Assembly: GCA_026168455.1 (NCBI GenBank)
Contig: CM047431.1
Span: 56,040,539-56,104,538, forward strand
DNA from: Theocolax elegans
Lineage: Eukaryota; Arthropoda; Insecta; Hymenoptera; Cerocephalidae
Length of the DNA: 64,000 nt
Direction: 5' to 3'
A program made the position numbers and the translations under genes. This document shows positions 23,612-35,867 of this stretch, piece after piece (position 1 is the stretch's first letter; each line of letters opens with the position of its first letter). The notes beneath the pieces were generated by a model. That model was given only the letters and a program-made list of their open reading frames with translations, was not told where the DNA came from and ran no database searches.

Positions 23612-24505
23612 TTATTTAACCAAGGGTCTTGTGTTGTCCTCTTCTTGACAACAGACTTCTCTGTATTTTTTAACCTCAGCCATATAAAGAGACCATGCAT
23701 CCTTGGGTTGTTCCACTGGTTGTTCTACTTTGGGTTTAGCTACCATTCCTGTTTTTAATATCCTTCCTCCACGTCTCTTACCCACCATAAGTGGTGGAGG
23801 TGCTACTGGTTTTTCCACCAATATAGAAGTTGTTGGTTGTACTTCAGAAACAGGCAATTGTTCCTGCATTTTCTTGAACATTTCCATGAAACTACCATCA
23901 TTTTTGAATGCATTTGATTGAATTGGATACTGAGGTTGCATGGATGACGATCCATATGAACTAGAATAATTGGCATTAGCTGTATTTCTCGAATGATGTT
24001 TTCTATTATCTTTAGGATGCTTTTTAACTAGTTCTTTGTTACGAGTTCTATTACGATTACACATTTTCTCTTTAGATTTAGATCTTGATCTTGATTTTGT
24101 CCTAGATCTTTCCCTCTTTGTATATTTTTTTAATCTTTCTCTATCCCTATCTTTATCTTTTTCTCTGTCTCTATCCCTGTCCCTGTCTCTTTCCCTATCT
24201 TTATCTCCCCTATCCCTTTCCCTGTCTCTATCTCTTTCCCTATCCCTATCCCTATCCCTGTCTCTATCTCTATCTCTATCTCTATCCCTGTCTCGGTCTC
24301 TATCTCTTTCATTGGATCTAGATCGTCTGTAGGACCTAGGTCGGCTGGGAGATCTTGATCTACTGCCACTCCTCCATCTCCTTCGCCTATCTGGCGTTGG
24401 GGACCTCCTGCGACTCTTGTACGTGTCACTGGAGCTAAGCATAGGTGGTGAAGGCGCCGGTGGCATCTCCGGCGAACCTGGCGAGTCTCTTGAGTCCAGG
24501 TCCAT
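23612..24505 (-). CDS. TRIR: TRIR/C19orf43-like protein with an Arg-Asp/Arg-Glu/RS-rich N-terminus
   Basis: One coding exon gives 297 residues from MDLDSRDSPGSPEMPP. The C-terminal third carries the signature of human TRIR (C19orf43), a reported telomerase-RNA-interacting ribonuclease. The matching parts are NDGSFMEMFKKMQEQ, VGKRRGGRILKTGMVAKPK, and DAWSLYMAEVKKYREVCCQEEDNTRPLVK at the end. Human TRIR is 176 residues. The extra length here is an N-terminal Pro/Ser part, a Ser-Arg stretch (residues about 40-75), and some 25 Arg-Asp/Arg-Glu dipeptides (about 77-140), as in splicing-related proteins. The dipeptide tract is encoded by a hexamer-like minisatellite, so its length may vary. A TTATAG acceptor (exon from 24548) and a separate 5' UTR exon near 25387-25440 suggest a spliced leader exon. 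Family assignment rests on the C-terminus. Confidence 0.82.
   Translation of the reverse strand: MDLDSRDSPGSPEMPPAPSPPMLSSSDTYKSRRRSPTPDRRRRWRSGSRSRSPSRPRSYRRSRSNERDRDRDRDRDRDRDRDRDRDRDRERDRDRERDRGDKDRERDRDRDRDREKDKDRDRERLKKYTKRERSRTKSRSRSKSKEKMCNRNRTRNKELVKKHPKDNRKHHSRNTANANYSSSYGSSSMQPQYPIQSNAFKNDGSFMEMFKKMQEQLPVSEVQPTTSILVEKPVAPPPLMVGKRRGGRILKTGMVAKPKVEQPVEQPKDAWSLYMAEVKKYREVCCQEEDNTRPLVK
24130..24312 (-). repeat. Coding minisatellite for (Arg-Asp/Glu)n
   Basis: On the plus strand the tract is a run of CTATCC, CTGTCC, CTATCT and CTTTCC hexamers; on the minus strand it encodes alternating Arg and Asp/Glu. Synonymous variation between AGG/AGA/CGA and GAT/GAC argues for selection on the protein sequence over time, not only recent slippage. 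Leucine/serine-rich frames on the opposite strand are an artefact of this tract. Confidence 0.85.
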
Positions 24506-25386
24506 GGTGTGGGCAGAAGTCGAGCACACGACTGGACAGACTCTCTCACCTATAAGGATAGAAACTGCCTTCTATAAGTTTTACTGTTGACTAGGTAATT
24601 CCTGCCATTACTGAAATATACTCTTTCTACTTTTATCAATTATATATTGATAATAAAATTTATTTATTTTTTCTTTTCTCTTTTTACAGTGAAAAATATA
24701 TGTACAATATATGCATTTATACAATCGCTTATAAGTTATACTCTTTATCTATAAATTTATATAAGCAAGAGACAAATTGATCGAGCGAGAGATTAATAAT
24801 TAATCATCATTCTTTTGCTTCTTGTCAAAGTATAACTTGACGCTTCAAGTTTAATTTTGCAAGAGAATAAAAAAAATTTTGTTCATTCTGTACATATTTT
24901 CCGTATATGTATATATATATATATTTGCAATATATCGTAGTATGTATATATATATATATATACTTAATTTATGAAAGGAATCGAAAATGTAGCAAGGTGT
25001 AATATTAATATTAGTAATCACGATCCACGAAAAAAAAAATTTTATACGTTGAAAATAAAGGTATTCAACAATCGACACTTGTGAAACAAATAAAATTATT
25101 AAACATACCGAAAAAGAAAATACTTATTGATATGTCAGCCGGAATAAAAAGTTACTCTATACATGTAATACATATGCATCGATATATAATGTACACACAC
25201 AGTGTATATATATATATTTTGGGATAAAACTTCGAAAAGGTCAAAAATGCAAAACTCATAAAATGAAGATTATTGACGTTAACAACGTAAGGCAATATAA
25301 ACGGTAGTAAAAAAATGGTGACACAATATTAATTAATGTTACGTTAAGTATTATAATAGTTAAAAATTGAACTCAATGTGAGATAC

Positions 25387-25440
25387 CTTATTCTGGGGGT
25401 TCTTCCGACGAAAACAAAATGGCTACTAATATGGTGCAGA
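25387..25440 (-). promoter_or_regulatory. Probable 5' UTR exon and promoter of the TRIR-like gene
   Basis: A GC-richer patch in AT-rich surroundings contains GCCATTTTGTTTTCGTCGG and ends at a good donor (AATAAG followed by GTATCT). It would splice across about 840 bases to the TTATAG acceptor at 24549-24550. The exact start of the exon is not visible; the upper limit given is a guess. Confidence 0.5.
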
Positions 25441-28400
25441 GCAGAGGTGTCGTTACGTCATATATAAAGAATAGATGTCGACACTTGTACAATAATTAAG
25501 CCTTTATATATATATATATAAGTACCTATAAGCTATAATCGTAAAAATAAAAAATTAATTTTCAAGAAGTTTTTTTTGGGTTACTGCATATAAGTATATT
25601 ATGTACTCATACTTTTTATATAGTTGTTTTGTTTTTCTGATTCAATTAGGTTATGACGGAAATAAAAGAATTTTTAATAATTACTTACTCTGATTAGTCT
25701 GATTACGTCTAAAAAGTATGATAATGGAATACTTAAATCAATTATTGTTTGTAATCGTATTTTACCTTTGATCACTTTATTATAAGTATTTGTTTCCTAT
25801 TTTGGATATCCATGCAACGAAAAATGTCATATTAATTGCATGAGTAAATAAATTATTCGTGTGATACAAAAATTTGTTAAGTCCTAGAAATTTAGTTTTT
25901 TTTTAATATAAAAATGTACTCATACATGCACATTGTAAGTAAATTTATTGTATGGGTGTAAATTGGTAATTATGCACAGAGAATACTAGAAGAAATTAAT
26001 ATATCACTTTTGTAAATTGCATAACAATGCACTATTAAAAAGAAATTTTTAGATTTTTAATAGAATGCAAATATTGTGAATGACTGTTATTATTTTCAAA
26101 TGAACAAAATAAATTTTTTTTATTTAAATAGTAACAATTCATGCATTTAAATTAAAATTTTTTAAATTATTAAGAGGACGAGATATTTTAATCAAGTTAA
26201 CGCACATTGTATATAATACATAATGAGAATTTGTTGTATATCTAATTACTATAAATGATCAATTATGTTTAACATGGTTAATTGAGCATTTAAAAATATT
26301 TATCTTTTAACACCAGTTTACTTGCGTGCTCATTTTATTTCTATTTTGTTTCAAATCTTGTATGCTTATCCAAAAATAAAACAGGAATTCGTTATGTAAC
26401 AAAACAAACTTTAAAATATTTGTAATAATGTTACACTGTTTAGAGTAAAATTAATATGTGCAACTATTTAAAAAAAATATAAATACACACACAAGTGTAA
26501 TTATAAATCATTTAAAACATTTGTTTATATTCACCAAAAATTTGCTCTTCATTTATAAAAAAATATCTGCATATTATATATTTCAAATTTATTAAGATTG
26601 TTTTTTAAAAATTTCCTTTTTTTATTCATAAATTTGATTACTTATAAGAAGCATTGTAAATCTTGTTTGTTTTTTTATAAAAACATAATGCTGATTTTAT
26701 TTTAATTACTAGATGAAATAAGTTGTCAATTTTCTTTAAACTAAAATTATTTACAGTTTGATATTACAAATAATTATTATAGTCCCTATTTAAAAAAAAA
26801 GCCTAAAAGCATTGTAATTTAAAAGAAATAGATAAAAATGTAAAGGGAAAAATGTAGATTTAAAACTTAAACAATAAAAAAAATAATAGAGTCAAAATAA
26901 TGGTATTAGAGATTATGTGTATTTTATTTTTGTTATAATTAAAATATACACTGTGTCATGGGCGAACAAGCAAATAGTAATTACAGTAACAAAATATTTG
27001 TCTCGATTTTTAATTTTATTATTTATTTAATTACTTATTTTTTTCCAACCATTATTAATTTGTAGATTGTTATTATTTTGTTATTATCTTTATTATCTTT
27101 TTCTTTATTTCACATACAATTTATTTTATTTAGCTATTGTTCTGATCACTTTATAGCTGTTATAACAATGAATCTTTCTATCGCTTTCTCGCTTACTTTG
27201 TAAATTTGTTAAATTTTCTTCTTTTTATATTCAATTATCTCCTCTCTCTCGCGCAATTCTCGCTCACATTTATCATTCTCGCTCTATTTATTAGCCTCGC
27301 AGCGAAATACGGTATACACAGTATACAGATTTATACCCCAAAAGCACAATTGGCTTGCCTTAAGAACCACTTTTATTTTTATTCTTTTTTTTTTATTTCT
27401 TACACTCGATGACAAACATTGCACAATCAAAGTCAAGCCACGGATTTTATTTTTTGAATCGTATTTTGAAAATGCAGGAAACGTGAGCGTCTAAAGAGAG
27501 ACAAGTTATAAATTTTTCGGAAAAAATATTGATTTGTTCTTTGATAAATTAAAAAAATCTACCTGCACTTCCAATATTTTACATTTGTTATTGACAAGTT
27601 TGACATTTAAGTCCACATTGATTTCACAGCATCGATAAAAGTATTATTACATTAAAGCAAAATGTATATTCAACAATCACAAGTTTTTCTTGCTTCTATT
27701 ACACAAGAATTACAAATTCATTGTTTGATTGAATTTGTATTTCTCTCTTTGGATGAACTATGTTTATAGTAAAACAGTCTGTGTGAGTGAAAACCAGTCT
27801 TTTTGTCAATGTATTTTGTCAAATGCAGTAATTAATATGTAGGAAGCAAGAAAAATACAAATTCGCACGTGTTTGCATATTGAGCTGAGAAATATGAAAT
27901 ACTTTTCCCCAATTGAAAATGTCAAGTGTGTATTATATATATATATATACACACACATATACATAAAGATAGATCAATGGACTTTATATTGACACAATTT
28001 AGTATTTTCCTTTTTTTCTTCGTTTTAATCGGACTTGCGATGTACATATTGGATTTATTCTCTCAACCCATGACAATGTTTCTTTCTGTTTTATCGTTCA
28101 TGCATCCCTCATGTACCTAGGTACAATCATATTTTAATTATACACATTGTTCTTTTTTTTTAAATATTTTATATTTCTTTATTTCACTCTAATACCTACG
28201 ATTTTTTTTTCTAGCTGGCAATAATAATAATTATTTCATACACTTATAATTATAGAAGAAAAACCCTTAAATTCAAAAAAAAAAAAAAATAAGGTCAAGT
28301 GATAGTAGGATTCTACAAATTATTAGGGGAAAAATAATTGAAATGATTAATAAAATGTGAATGTTCGCAAGTTATGTATTAAACATTGGCTTTGTCTTCC

Positions 28401-29226
28401 TGACAAAGAAACGAATAACGAGAGGGAAGAAAAACTCTAATGATCTAAATATTAAAAACACTGTTAGATGGGAGTATTTAAATTACACAGATGTAGCCTT
28501 CAAACTGCTATTTTTTTCTCTCAGATAAACAAATAAATTGATTGGTTCCAGAAGCTTAATACGAGCTGTCGGAGGTTCTTGGGTTAATTCGCAATAGTGT
28601 TGTTATGTCTACATGCACTCAATGTACAAAAAGTGTCCAGGAGGGGCTGGAAGAGATGAATAATTATATGAGATGGGGGAACGGAAGTTGAGTTTTGGTT
28701 TTTCTTAGTCGAATCCTTCCTTCGGTTCCCCCAAATGGAGCGATCTGCCTTTTGGAGCCGAACGACTCAAAAACGTCGACCATAGCAAATTTTCTGCTCG
28801 ATATTATGAAAAAAAAGGAAATTATTGTTATTTCATGAAAGTCTTAAAAAAAATTGAAAAATTGACCAAAGTTTAAGATTGTAAATTTTTCTAATCAGTT
28901 CCTGTCAAAAAAATTTGAAAAATGCAAACGCCTTTTCGAGTCTGTAAGAAATTATATTTATATAAAAAAAAAAATGAATAAAATATGGTTGTAAATAATA
29001 AATCAAAAATAAAGTTTTAATAAGTTTTATTAATTTTTTTTTTAATAGTACAAAAGCCTCTATAAAATATCAATTTACTCAAGGACGTGTTTGTATTTTT
29101 CATACAAATATCTGAAAAATATGTTTATATTTCATTTCACAATTAAAAGTCTGGTCAATTGAATAAGATGCAACAAATTGGTTTAAAATTATTAAACGAT
29201 GAAACAAATAATCAACTACCTTCAAT
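25441..29226. other. Long AT-rich stretch; distal part probably squid 3' UTR
   Basis: No convincing coding region was found on either strand. The part from about 28500 to 29226 abuts the squid stop. It contains a GC-richer conserved-looking patch (28560-28800) and may be squid 3' UTR or an alternative terminal exon. The rest is low-complexity A/T sequence with scattered (AT)n and (CA)n runs. Confidence 0.5.
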
Positions 29227-31200
29227 TTAATATGGTTGATGTCTTTGAAATTGACGGGGTCCTTGAGGTCCACTTCTGGGTTTACCAGGCATCGCGTAAC
29301 CCATGTTCTCATATCCTTCGTATCCCGTGTAGTCATAACTAGCGTACATGTCATCGTAGCCACCATATCCATTACCGTATTCGGGTATATAACCACCATA
29401 CCCTAAAATATTTAAATTTAACTTTTAAAATGGTAGACTCAATAATTAATAAAAAAGAGTAAGTTATGTTTTAATCGATATTCTATAAGAAAATTTGTAA
29501 TTCTCTAATATAGAGATATAAATTTTAGTAAAAAGTTTTGTTGGTTTTGTAATGCATTGTAGATAATAAAAACAAAAAAATGATGATCTTGTAAAAAATT
29601 TTGCATTTATTGTAAAGCCAAATAGAAATGTATCATTTGACACTTTGTAAAAATCAATACAACTTTTGAACAACAATCGTGCTATAGCAGTAGAAATAAG
29701 TACAAACTAATTTAATATACATGCTACAATTTTGGAGTAAAAGAACAACTGAAAAAATAGTGTGAGTTGTATGCTAGTGTGAAAGGAAGTTTCAAACAAA
29801 AGTTTGAATAACATGTGTAGAATTAAACTTGTAAATAAATTATATTTTGTTTGTTTTTCTTTTTTTCAAAAGTTCCTAATGTTTTAACATAATTACATTA
29901 ACATCAGTAGTTTCAATTGTATGTAGTGCAAAAAAAAGGGCTTAGATCAACTCTTTGATTCATACCGCCTCCAAAACCGTAGCCACCGTACTGAGGACCC
30001 CAGAATCCTGGACGCTGATCTTGATTGACCTTCACTTTTTTGACTTCAACTTCTTTGCCTTTAATGTTTTGTTTAGGCGTCTTAAGTAGCTTATATACGA
30101 CTTCTTTTGAATCAAATGTTACAAAGCAGTAGGCCTTGCGCTGGTTTTTCGTTTTGTCAAACGGCGCTTGGACTTCTACAATTGTGCCGTACTGGCCAAA
30201 AAAGGTTTTGATGTCCTCATCCGTTATTTCGGGTGTTAGGCCTCCCACAAAGATCTTGCCGTACTGGGCTTTTTTGCTCACCCGTTTAGGATCAACCTGA
30301 AATTACACCAATTTCAATAATGTTGTCCTCAAAATTGCTTTCAAAGCAACCAATAATTCCGTTTTGCAAATACATAAAATTGCATTAATACCTTTTAAAC
30401 TTGTATTAATTATTTTGAATTAATAGTTACAATAAGTTACAACTAACATTGTACAAATAAAAAGTAAAAAACTTTATAAATAATTGAATATTCAATAACG
30501 GAGTAAAAGTGCTCCAAAATATATTTTGGAGCGACAAATATAAAAAGAATTGTTTTAAACAAAATACACCTATATAGAATAGCAGGTATACACAGTTGTA
30601 AACAAATTATTATAAAACCATCAAAATGCAGGATACAACAATCGGTAGCTCACAATTGATGGTACGCTCCAATACCAGAGATACGGTCGAACCCCCATTG
30701 CGGAGCAGTGGATTAGCCAAAGAAAAGTTACAACAATACAATAGAGGTATAAATTATAAAGCAACTAGAGTGATTAAAAAAAAAATAGTGGAATAAATAT
30801 TGATAAATAAGGTTGGGAGTAAAGGAAAGTTAAGATAAGAAAAGTAGTGTAGATTAATTACCTTGCGCTTGTTGATGTAGTGGTCGCCGGAAGCGAGAAG
30901 CTTGTCAATGGCCTTGGGATTCTGAAATACCATGAAAGCAAAACCTCGCGATACTCCGGTGTAAGGATCCATTTTGATAGAGACGCTCTCAATATCACCG
31001 AATTTACTAAAGTAATCCTTTAACTCGGACTCGGTAGTATTACGGGTCAAGCCACCAACGAAGAGTTTCCTCTCGTCATCTTTACCGGGTATACCAGCAG
31101 TTGCGGATTGCTTCTCCTCGGGTTTCTGTTGCTCGTTCTTGTTATCCGGATTACCCGATGGAGTCTCGGTGTTATCTTGGCTTTGATATCCGTCCGCCAT
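29227..31200 (-). CDS. sqd: hnRNP A/B-type RNA-binding protein Squid
   Basis: Exons 30862-31200, 29966-30296 and 29227-29402 join in phase to give 281 residues. Squid (Hrp40) is a nucleocytoplasmic hnRNP that binds pre-mRNA and, in Drosophila, localises and represses gurken mRNA. Two RRMs are visible: residues about 45-120 (RNP2 KLFVGGL, RNP1 RGFAFMVF) and about 127-205 (RNP2 KIFVGGLT, RNP1 KAYCFVTF). A linker VDPKRVSKKAQYG joins them. The C-terminus is Gly/Tyr rich (GYGGYIPEYGNGYGGYDD, RSGPQGPRQFQRHQPY), a typical low-complexity tail. If the GTATGA donor of exon 2 is not used, translation continues as MNQRVDLSPFF and stops soon after, which could be an isoform. The start ATG lies in a GC-rich patch at the head of the gene. 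Confidence 0.93.
30613..30750. ncRNA. Structured, GC-richer element in squid intron 1 (possible ncRNA or nested exon)
   Basis: Inside the AT-rich intron lies about 130 bases of more complex sequence with two adjacent potential hairpins. The first has stem CCATCAA/TTGATGG; the second has stem GCTCC/GGAGC with further CAAT/ATTG pairing inside. On the plus strand it also holds an open frame from an ATG at about 30626 (MQDTTIGSSQLMVRS...). It could be an intronic small RNA, a splicing regulatory element or an exon. It does not fit H/ACA or C/D snoRNA rules clearly. Confidence 0.3.
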
Positions 31201-31570
31201 CGTGCTGGAAGGGCTTACCTTTGAAAAGCGCGTCTCTCTCGTGTCTCTCTGGGATGGTCCTCGCGAGCGTCGGCGGTCGAGAGAAGGAGCGTAGCCTCGC
31301 CAAACGGGGGGAGAGAGAGAGAGGAGAGGGTTGCCGGTGCGTGTCGTGTACCTCGCCGGCGGAACGCGCGCAAGCGCTTTTATTTATCATTTCGGTGGGG
31401 GGGACCGTCTCGTGACGTTGTTTTTGATCGTCACCCCTCGGAACTTTTACCCTATACTTTCGGCACCGCGACGTCCGCGACTTTATCACCAATTCACCAT
31501 TCGCCCAATCTTTACCAAGGTTTATCTATTTATTTTTCAAATTTCGCATTACATTTCCCGTAGTTAATAC
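31201..31570 (-). promoter_or_regulatory. CpG/GA-rich 5' region of squid
   Basis: GC content rises sharply here, with CGCGAGCG, GGGGGGAGAGAGAG and GCGCGCAAGCGC strings. A donor-like AAAGGTAAGC lies about 20 bases before the start codon, followed at once by an acceptor-like CCTTCCAG. An alternative 5' UTR splice is therefore possible. Confidence 0.5.
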
Positions 31571-34500
31571 AGTCCCGGCTTTTTCTCTCTTTGTTCTTTC
31601 ATTCGAGCTTTTTCTCTTTCGGTTACACGAACGAATGGTCCTTCACTTGTTTAACATGAGAGTGCGTCGAAAAAACACTTATCATCAACTGTTTACTTAT
31701 TAACGAATAACGATGTATAAATATTGATATTGTCAATTGACATTTTACAAATAAAACAATTATCATCATTTTAAAGTGATCCTCATTAATTATTTACATA
31801 TTCACTTTTATTGTATACGTTAACATTATACAATTATCGATTGTGATGTTTTACGAAATATTGGATATTCGGAACGTACAATGTTATGCAATTCCCTTCG
31901 AAACCGATAAACAAAAAAGCCGAAAAATAAAAGTTGATGAAAAAATTCGTTTAGGTAATCGTGGATATTTGAATATAAGTATCTACTTATAATATAGGAT
32001 GTGATAGTAACGTATTTTATCGGTCGGTAGCACGTACGAGGTGACGGTAACGTGACGCAGCGTCACTTTGGAATCTGGTAGTGGGGAGCGAGCGAGGGTG
32101 CGCGCAATATCCTCTTTGTTCACGATTCGCTGGTTCCAAGGGAAAGGTCCAATCGAGAGACGCGGTTCATTGGTATACCACCGGAAACGATGCCTCAACG
32201 TACAATCGTACATTACATTTCGTTTTCCTTTCGTTTTCGCGAGTCATCGCACGGCGAGCGCGAGCTCATTTATTTTTTTTTTTTCTTTTCTTTTTTCGGG
32301 ACCTTGGTGGATCGAGCGTATATTAGAAATAGACACGAAAACCCGGGAGAGAACGAAAACGCCTTACGGATGTATATTTATTTTTTTTTCCTTCGCCAGA
32401 AATCGCGGTATAGATATTTTTCTTTCATTCGACCGCGACACGGGTATGTATGTAATCTTGGCGCACGCGGGTGCTTCTTAAGCGCGCGATCGTTTAATAC
32501 CGCGAGATTTAAACTTTTTTTTTCTTGTGTTCCTCGTGCGCGCAGCGACCGCGTGTGATATTCGTTCGATATCTTTTGAATTTTTTTCGCGGACAATTAC
32601 CGCGCTCGTGGGTTTTGTTTGTTCGTTAGTACTACCGGATTATACAAATAATTCTAGGATTTTCGTTGACTGTACGTTAATTTTTAAGATTTCGCTTTTT
32701 TTGTTTCGTTCGAAATACAACGTTTTTCCTTGCGAATTATATCGTATGTGCGTCTATTCCGTTGATATTTTCAAACATCGGTGAAAAATGAGTTCTGTTG
32801 ATTATAGTAATTTGAAGAAATGAAATTACACACGAAATGTAATTTTTAAATATAATATTTAATTATTTCGCGGTATTTTTTGAACTTTAGATAAATAATT
32901 TGCGATTGATTAGAAGCCATCACTTAATTGATTCAACGATTTATCTCTAAAATGCAGTGTTTTACTTGAGAATTTCAAAATGTGTACTTAGGGAGGTTAC
33001 TTGGGTTTTTATACTCTAAATGCACAAGTGTAAAATATGAGTAATTACATATCGTTCATTTTGTATAAAATTGTTATTTTGACCTTTACAAAAATATATT
33101 TGAATACATTTTGAACATTAAAATATAATGCTATTTATGTTTTGGAAAATAACAAAAATAATTTTGATTATAACCAATTAAAAGTTTAGTTATACAAAAT
33201 TAATCTATCCAGGGTTTTTAACATTTTTAAATACTTGACTACTCAAATTTTAATCGTTATCTCTTTCAAATTTAATATTTTCGACTGCTTATGTGAAATT
33301 GAAAATAAACGTTTTAATTATTTTACTTTCAAATAATTTTACTCTATTAATTTTTCATTTAGATTATATGGATATAATATCAGTCAATGTGGGTATTTTG
33401 TTGCAATACAAACTATAATGTTTCGAGACGATTGGTGATGTAGTTTATAAAATTAATTGATTTAACAAATCTTAATCAAACTGTACTAACATGTTTAAAA
33501 TTTTTTTAATATTAAATTCATACAATCTAATACTACTTTACCAATCGTCTTAAAAGTTTGCACAATATCGTATTACTATATAACAAAGGGCAGTGTTCTC
33601 GTAGTTTTCTTAAATAATATAAAGTATTAGGTTCTGGAGTAACAGTATTTCTCAGTCGGAATATTGTTTAATAGCTAACATCACAAGTTTGACATCCTCT
33701 TAAAAAGTAAAATTTTTAAAAATATTTTGTTTATCTACACTTTGTCGGCGCAGTGAGAGAGAAAAAATTGTTAAAACCGTTAAAATCGTTTTTAATATGG
33801 GAAATTAATCTGATCTAAAATTTGACTGATTTCTTACATTTCCCAGACGCGTTAAACGCATTAACCAATTGGTTGAGAAAGTTAACTGTTTTAAATATTA
33901 TTTAAATGATGTATAATAGCTTTTTATGCACTAAGGGAGTAAAATAGGCGTTTATTCCTATTGGAGGGATGAAAATTGCTGCTGTAATGTTTTACTCCCA
34001 AAATGCATAATTTATGTACAATTTTTTTTAGCGAGCTTTATCAAGGGCAGTAATTGATCCAAGGGAATAATCGCCTTTTCCTTCCGAAGTGCATATAAAA
34101 CTTTTAACCCTAATCATTTGAAAAGACGCTTTTTGCAATAACAAATTTTTGTGTCAACAAATTTCTACGAGTGGAGTAAAATTGCATTTTATTTCTTCGA
34201 TCACTTTATTCCCCGTAGACTCATTTTATTCCCTGCAGACCCATTTTATTTATCATAGACCCTCTTTTTTGTTTTGAATAATTAGTTTAGCTTTTTTCTA
34301 CCATTAAAAAATTAAATTTATTATATTAAATTAAAAATATTAAAATTTTACAATATTGAAAAATTGTCTAACATTATCCCAAAATTGAAAAATGTTTTAA
34401 GGCGATCACAAGGGCCTTGATAGGTGCTTCAACAGCCTTTTACGGTCAATATCAGGTGTCGTATTCGAACCTGACCAGTTGCGTAATGTGGCGTTCCTAA

Positions 34501-35431
34501 GGTCCTTACCTCCCTGCCTTAAGATCAATTTATCGTGGAGTACCTTTAAATGGCTAATTAAAATTTTATTTATAATTATGGATTCAACTAAGAATCTCAA
34601 AAATTGATAAGTGTGACGCTTAAATAAAAAATTAGGAGCTTACAGAGAGATATTTTCAAAATAATTAAATTTAAATTAATTAATAAATAATTACTGCACT
34701 TTTAAAAATTCATTCTAAGTTTTTTTTTCTTTATTTATTGAATATAATAAAATATTTTGCGAAATGGAATGACTAATTGATATACGTAAATGCGAAAATT
34801 ACTCAACTAAATCTTAAATTTAAAAATAATCACTTTTGTCGATATAATAGTCAGATTTAAAATTAATCCTTGCGACTCGAAAATCTCAAAAATTTTAAAA
34901 AATTCAGACGTGATATTGAAAGCAAGCACAAAAGCGTTACAGAGGGATATTAAAAAAAACTATATTAGAGCCTGTAAACAAATTAATTTAACTTTTTAAC
35001 CACCAGAATGAACTATGGCGCATTCTTTTTTGAATTAATAAAAGTTGTCGGTGATCATAAAAATTCATGAAGAAACTACGGTTCTATAGTGTTTTTTGTC
35101 GTAGCTGATCACGAATGAAAAGCTAGATGTTAAAACTTTATTTCTATTTCAAAATTTCGTTGGTATACGATTACATTCTGTATTTTTGAAAATTTTTCGT
35201 TTTCTTCAATTCCCGGCAGTCTAATGGTTAAAACCATATTTCATTCAATGAAACATGTTAAAAATTAGAAATTAACATTTTTTTTATATTAATTCAGATT
35301 TACATATTTATACGTATAAAAAAATCAATTTTTCTTGTATTAAATATCAATATAAGTTTGAAAATAAAAAATTATTTACAATTTCACTATAAGTTACTAT
35401 AATTACTATACTTACACTTACAATATACATA
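31571..35431. other. Non-coding stretch: GC-rich promoter-like part then AT-rich DNA
   Basis: From about 32030 to 32650 the sequence is CpG-rich with poly-T runs and may be a promoter or first non-coding exon of an unidentified gene. It includes a perfect 15-base palindrome at 32052-32066. From 32800 on it is AT-rich and unassigned. A GC-richer fragment at 34380-34520 contains GGTTCGAATAC on the minus strand, a weak tRNA B-box match. No protein gene is supported. Confidence 0.45.
32052..32066. promoter_or_regulatory. Perfect bZIP-like palindrome GTGACGCAGCGTCAC
   Basis: Two TGACGC half-sites meet around a central A in a CpG-rich patch about 850 bases upstream of squid. CREB/ATF and related bZIP factors bind TGACG half-sites. 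The role is inferred from the motif. Confidence 0.35.
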
Positions 35432-35641
35432 GGTCGTATTCCGTAATGCTTGTGCGCAGTGCGCGCAGGTTTATATAATAAAAATGTTTTTGGTACGTTT
35501 CAAAATTAAAAACTTTGTTATCAAATTGACAATTATGAAACGTTCCGATATTCGACTTTTTAAATTTCGAACTATCCGGCAATCTTGTGCTACGCGACAA
35601 TCTCGGGTTATATCTAGTAATAGAGTTACTCTGTGTATATA

Positions 35642-35867
35642 TACTGAGAAAAATTTGCTAGTAAAAATTACTATTTTAATGGTAAAATGAGGAGAGACTT
35701 GCACAATTATAAAAATTGCTATTAATAATGGTAAAATTGCCATTATTAATGGTAATTTTTCCAAAATGGTAGCATTTTTTACTAATATTAACAGCAATTT
35801 TTATACTTGCAAGTCTATCCTTCGTTTACCATTAAATAGTAATTTTTACTAAATTTTTCTCAATGTA
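35642..35867. mobile_element. Foldback MITE with TACTGAGAAAAA ends (copy 1)
   Basis: TACTGAGAAAAATTTGCTAG at the left mirrors AAATTTTTCTCAATGTA at the right. Inner blocks (AATGGTAAAAT, AAAAATTGCTATTAATAATGG) also mirror each other. A near-identical copy with the same left flank is at 39534-39759. Non-coding. Confidence 0.75.

Noticed and set aside
24036..24332. Leu/Ser-rich and Tyr/Pro-rich frames on the plus strand
   Set aside because: They are the complement of the Arg-Asp coding minisatellite of the TRIR-like gene.
30613..30750. H/ACA snoRNA in squid intron 1
   Set aside because: The two hairpins are only two bases apart, leaving no room for an H box, and no ACA lies at the proper distance from the end.
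34380..34520. tRNA-derived SINE on the minus strand (GGTTCGAATAC)
   Set aside because: Only a B-box-like string was found, without a clear A box, cloverleaf or target duplications.
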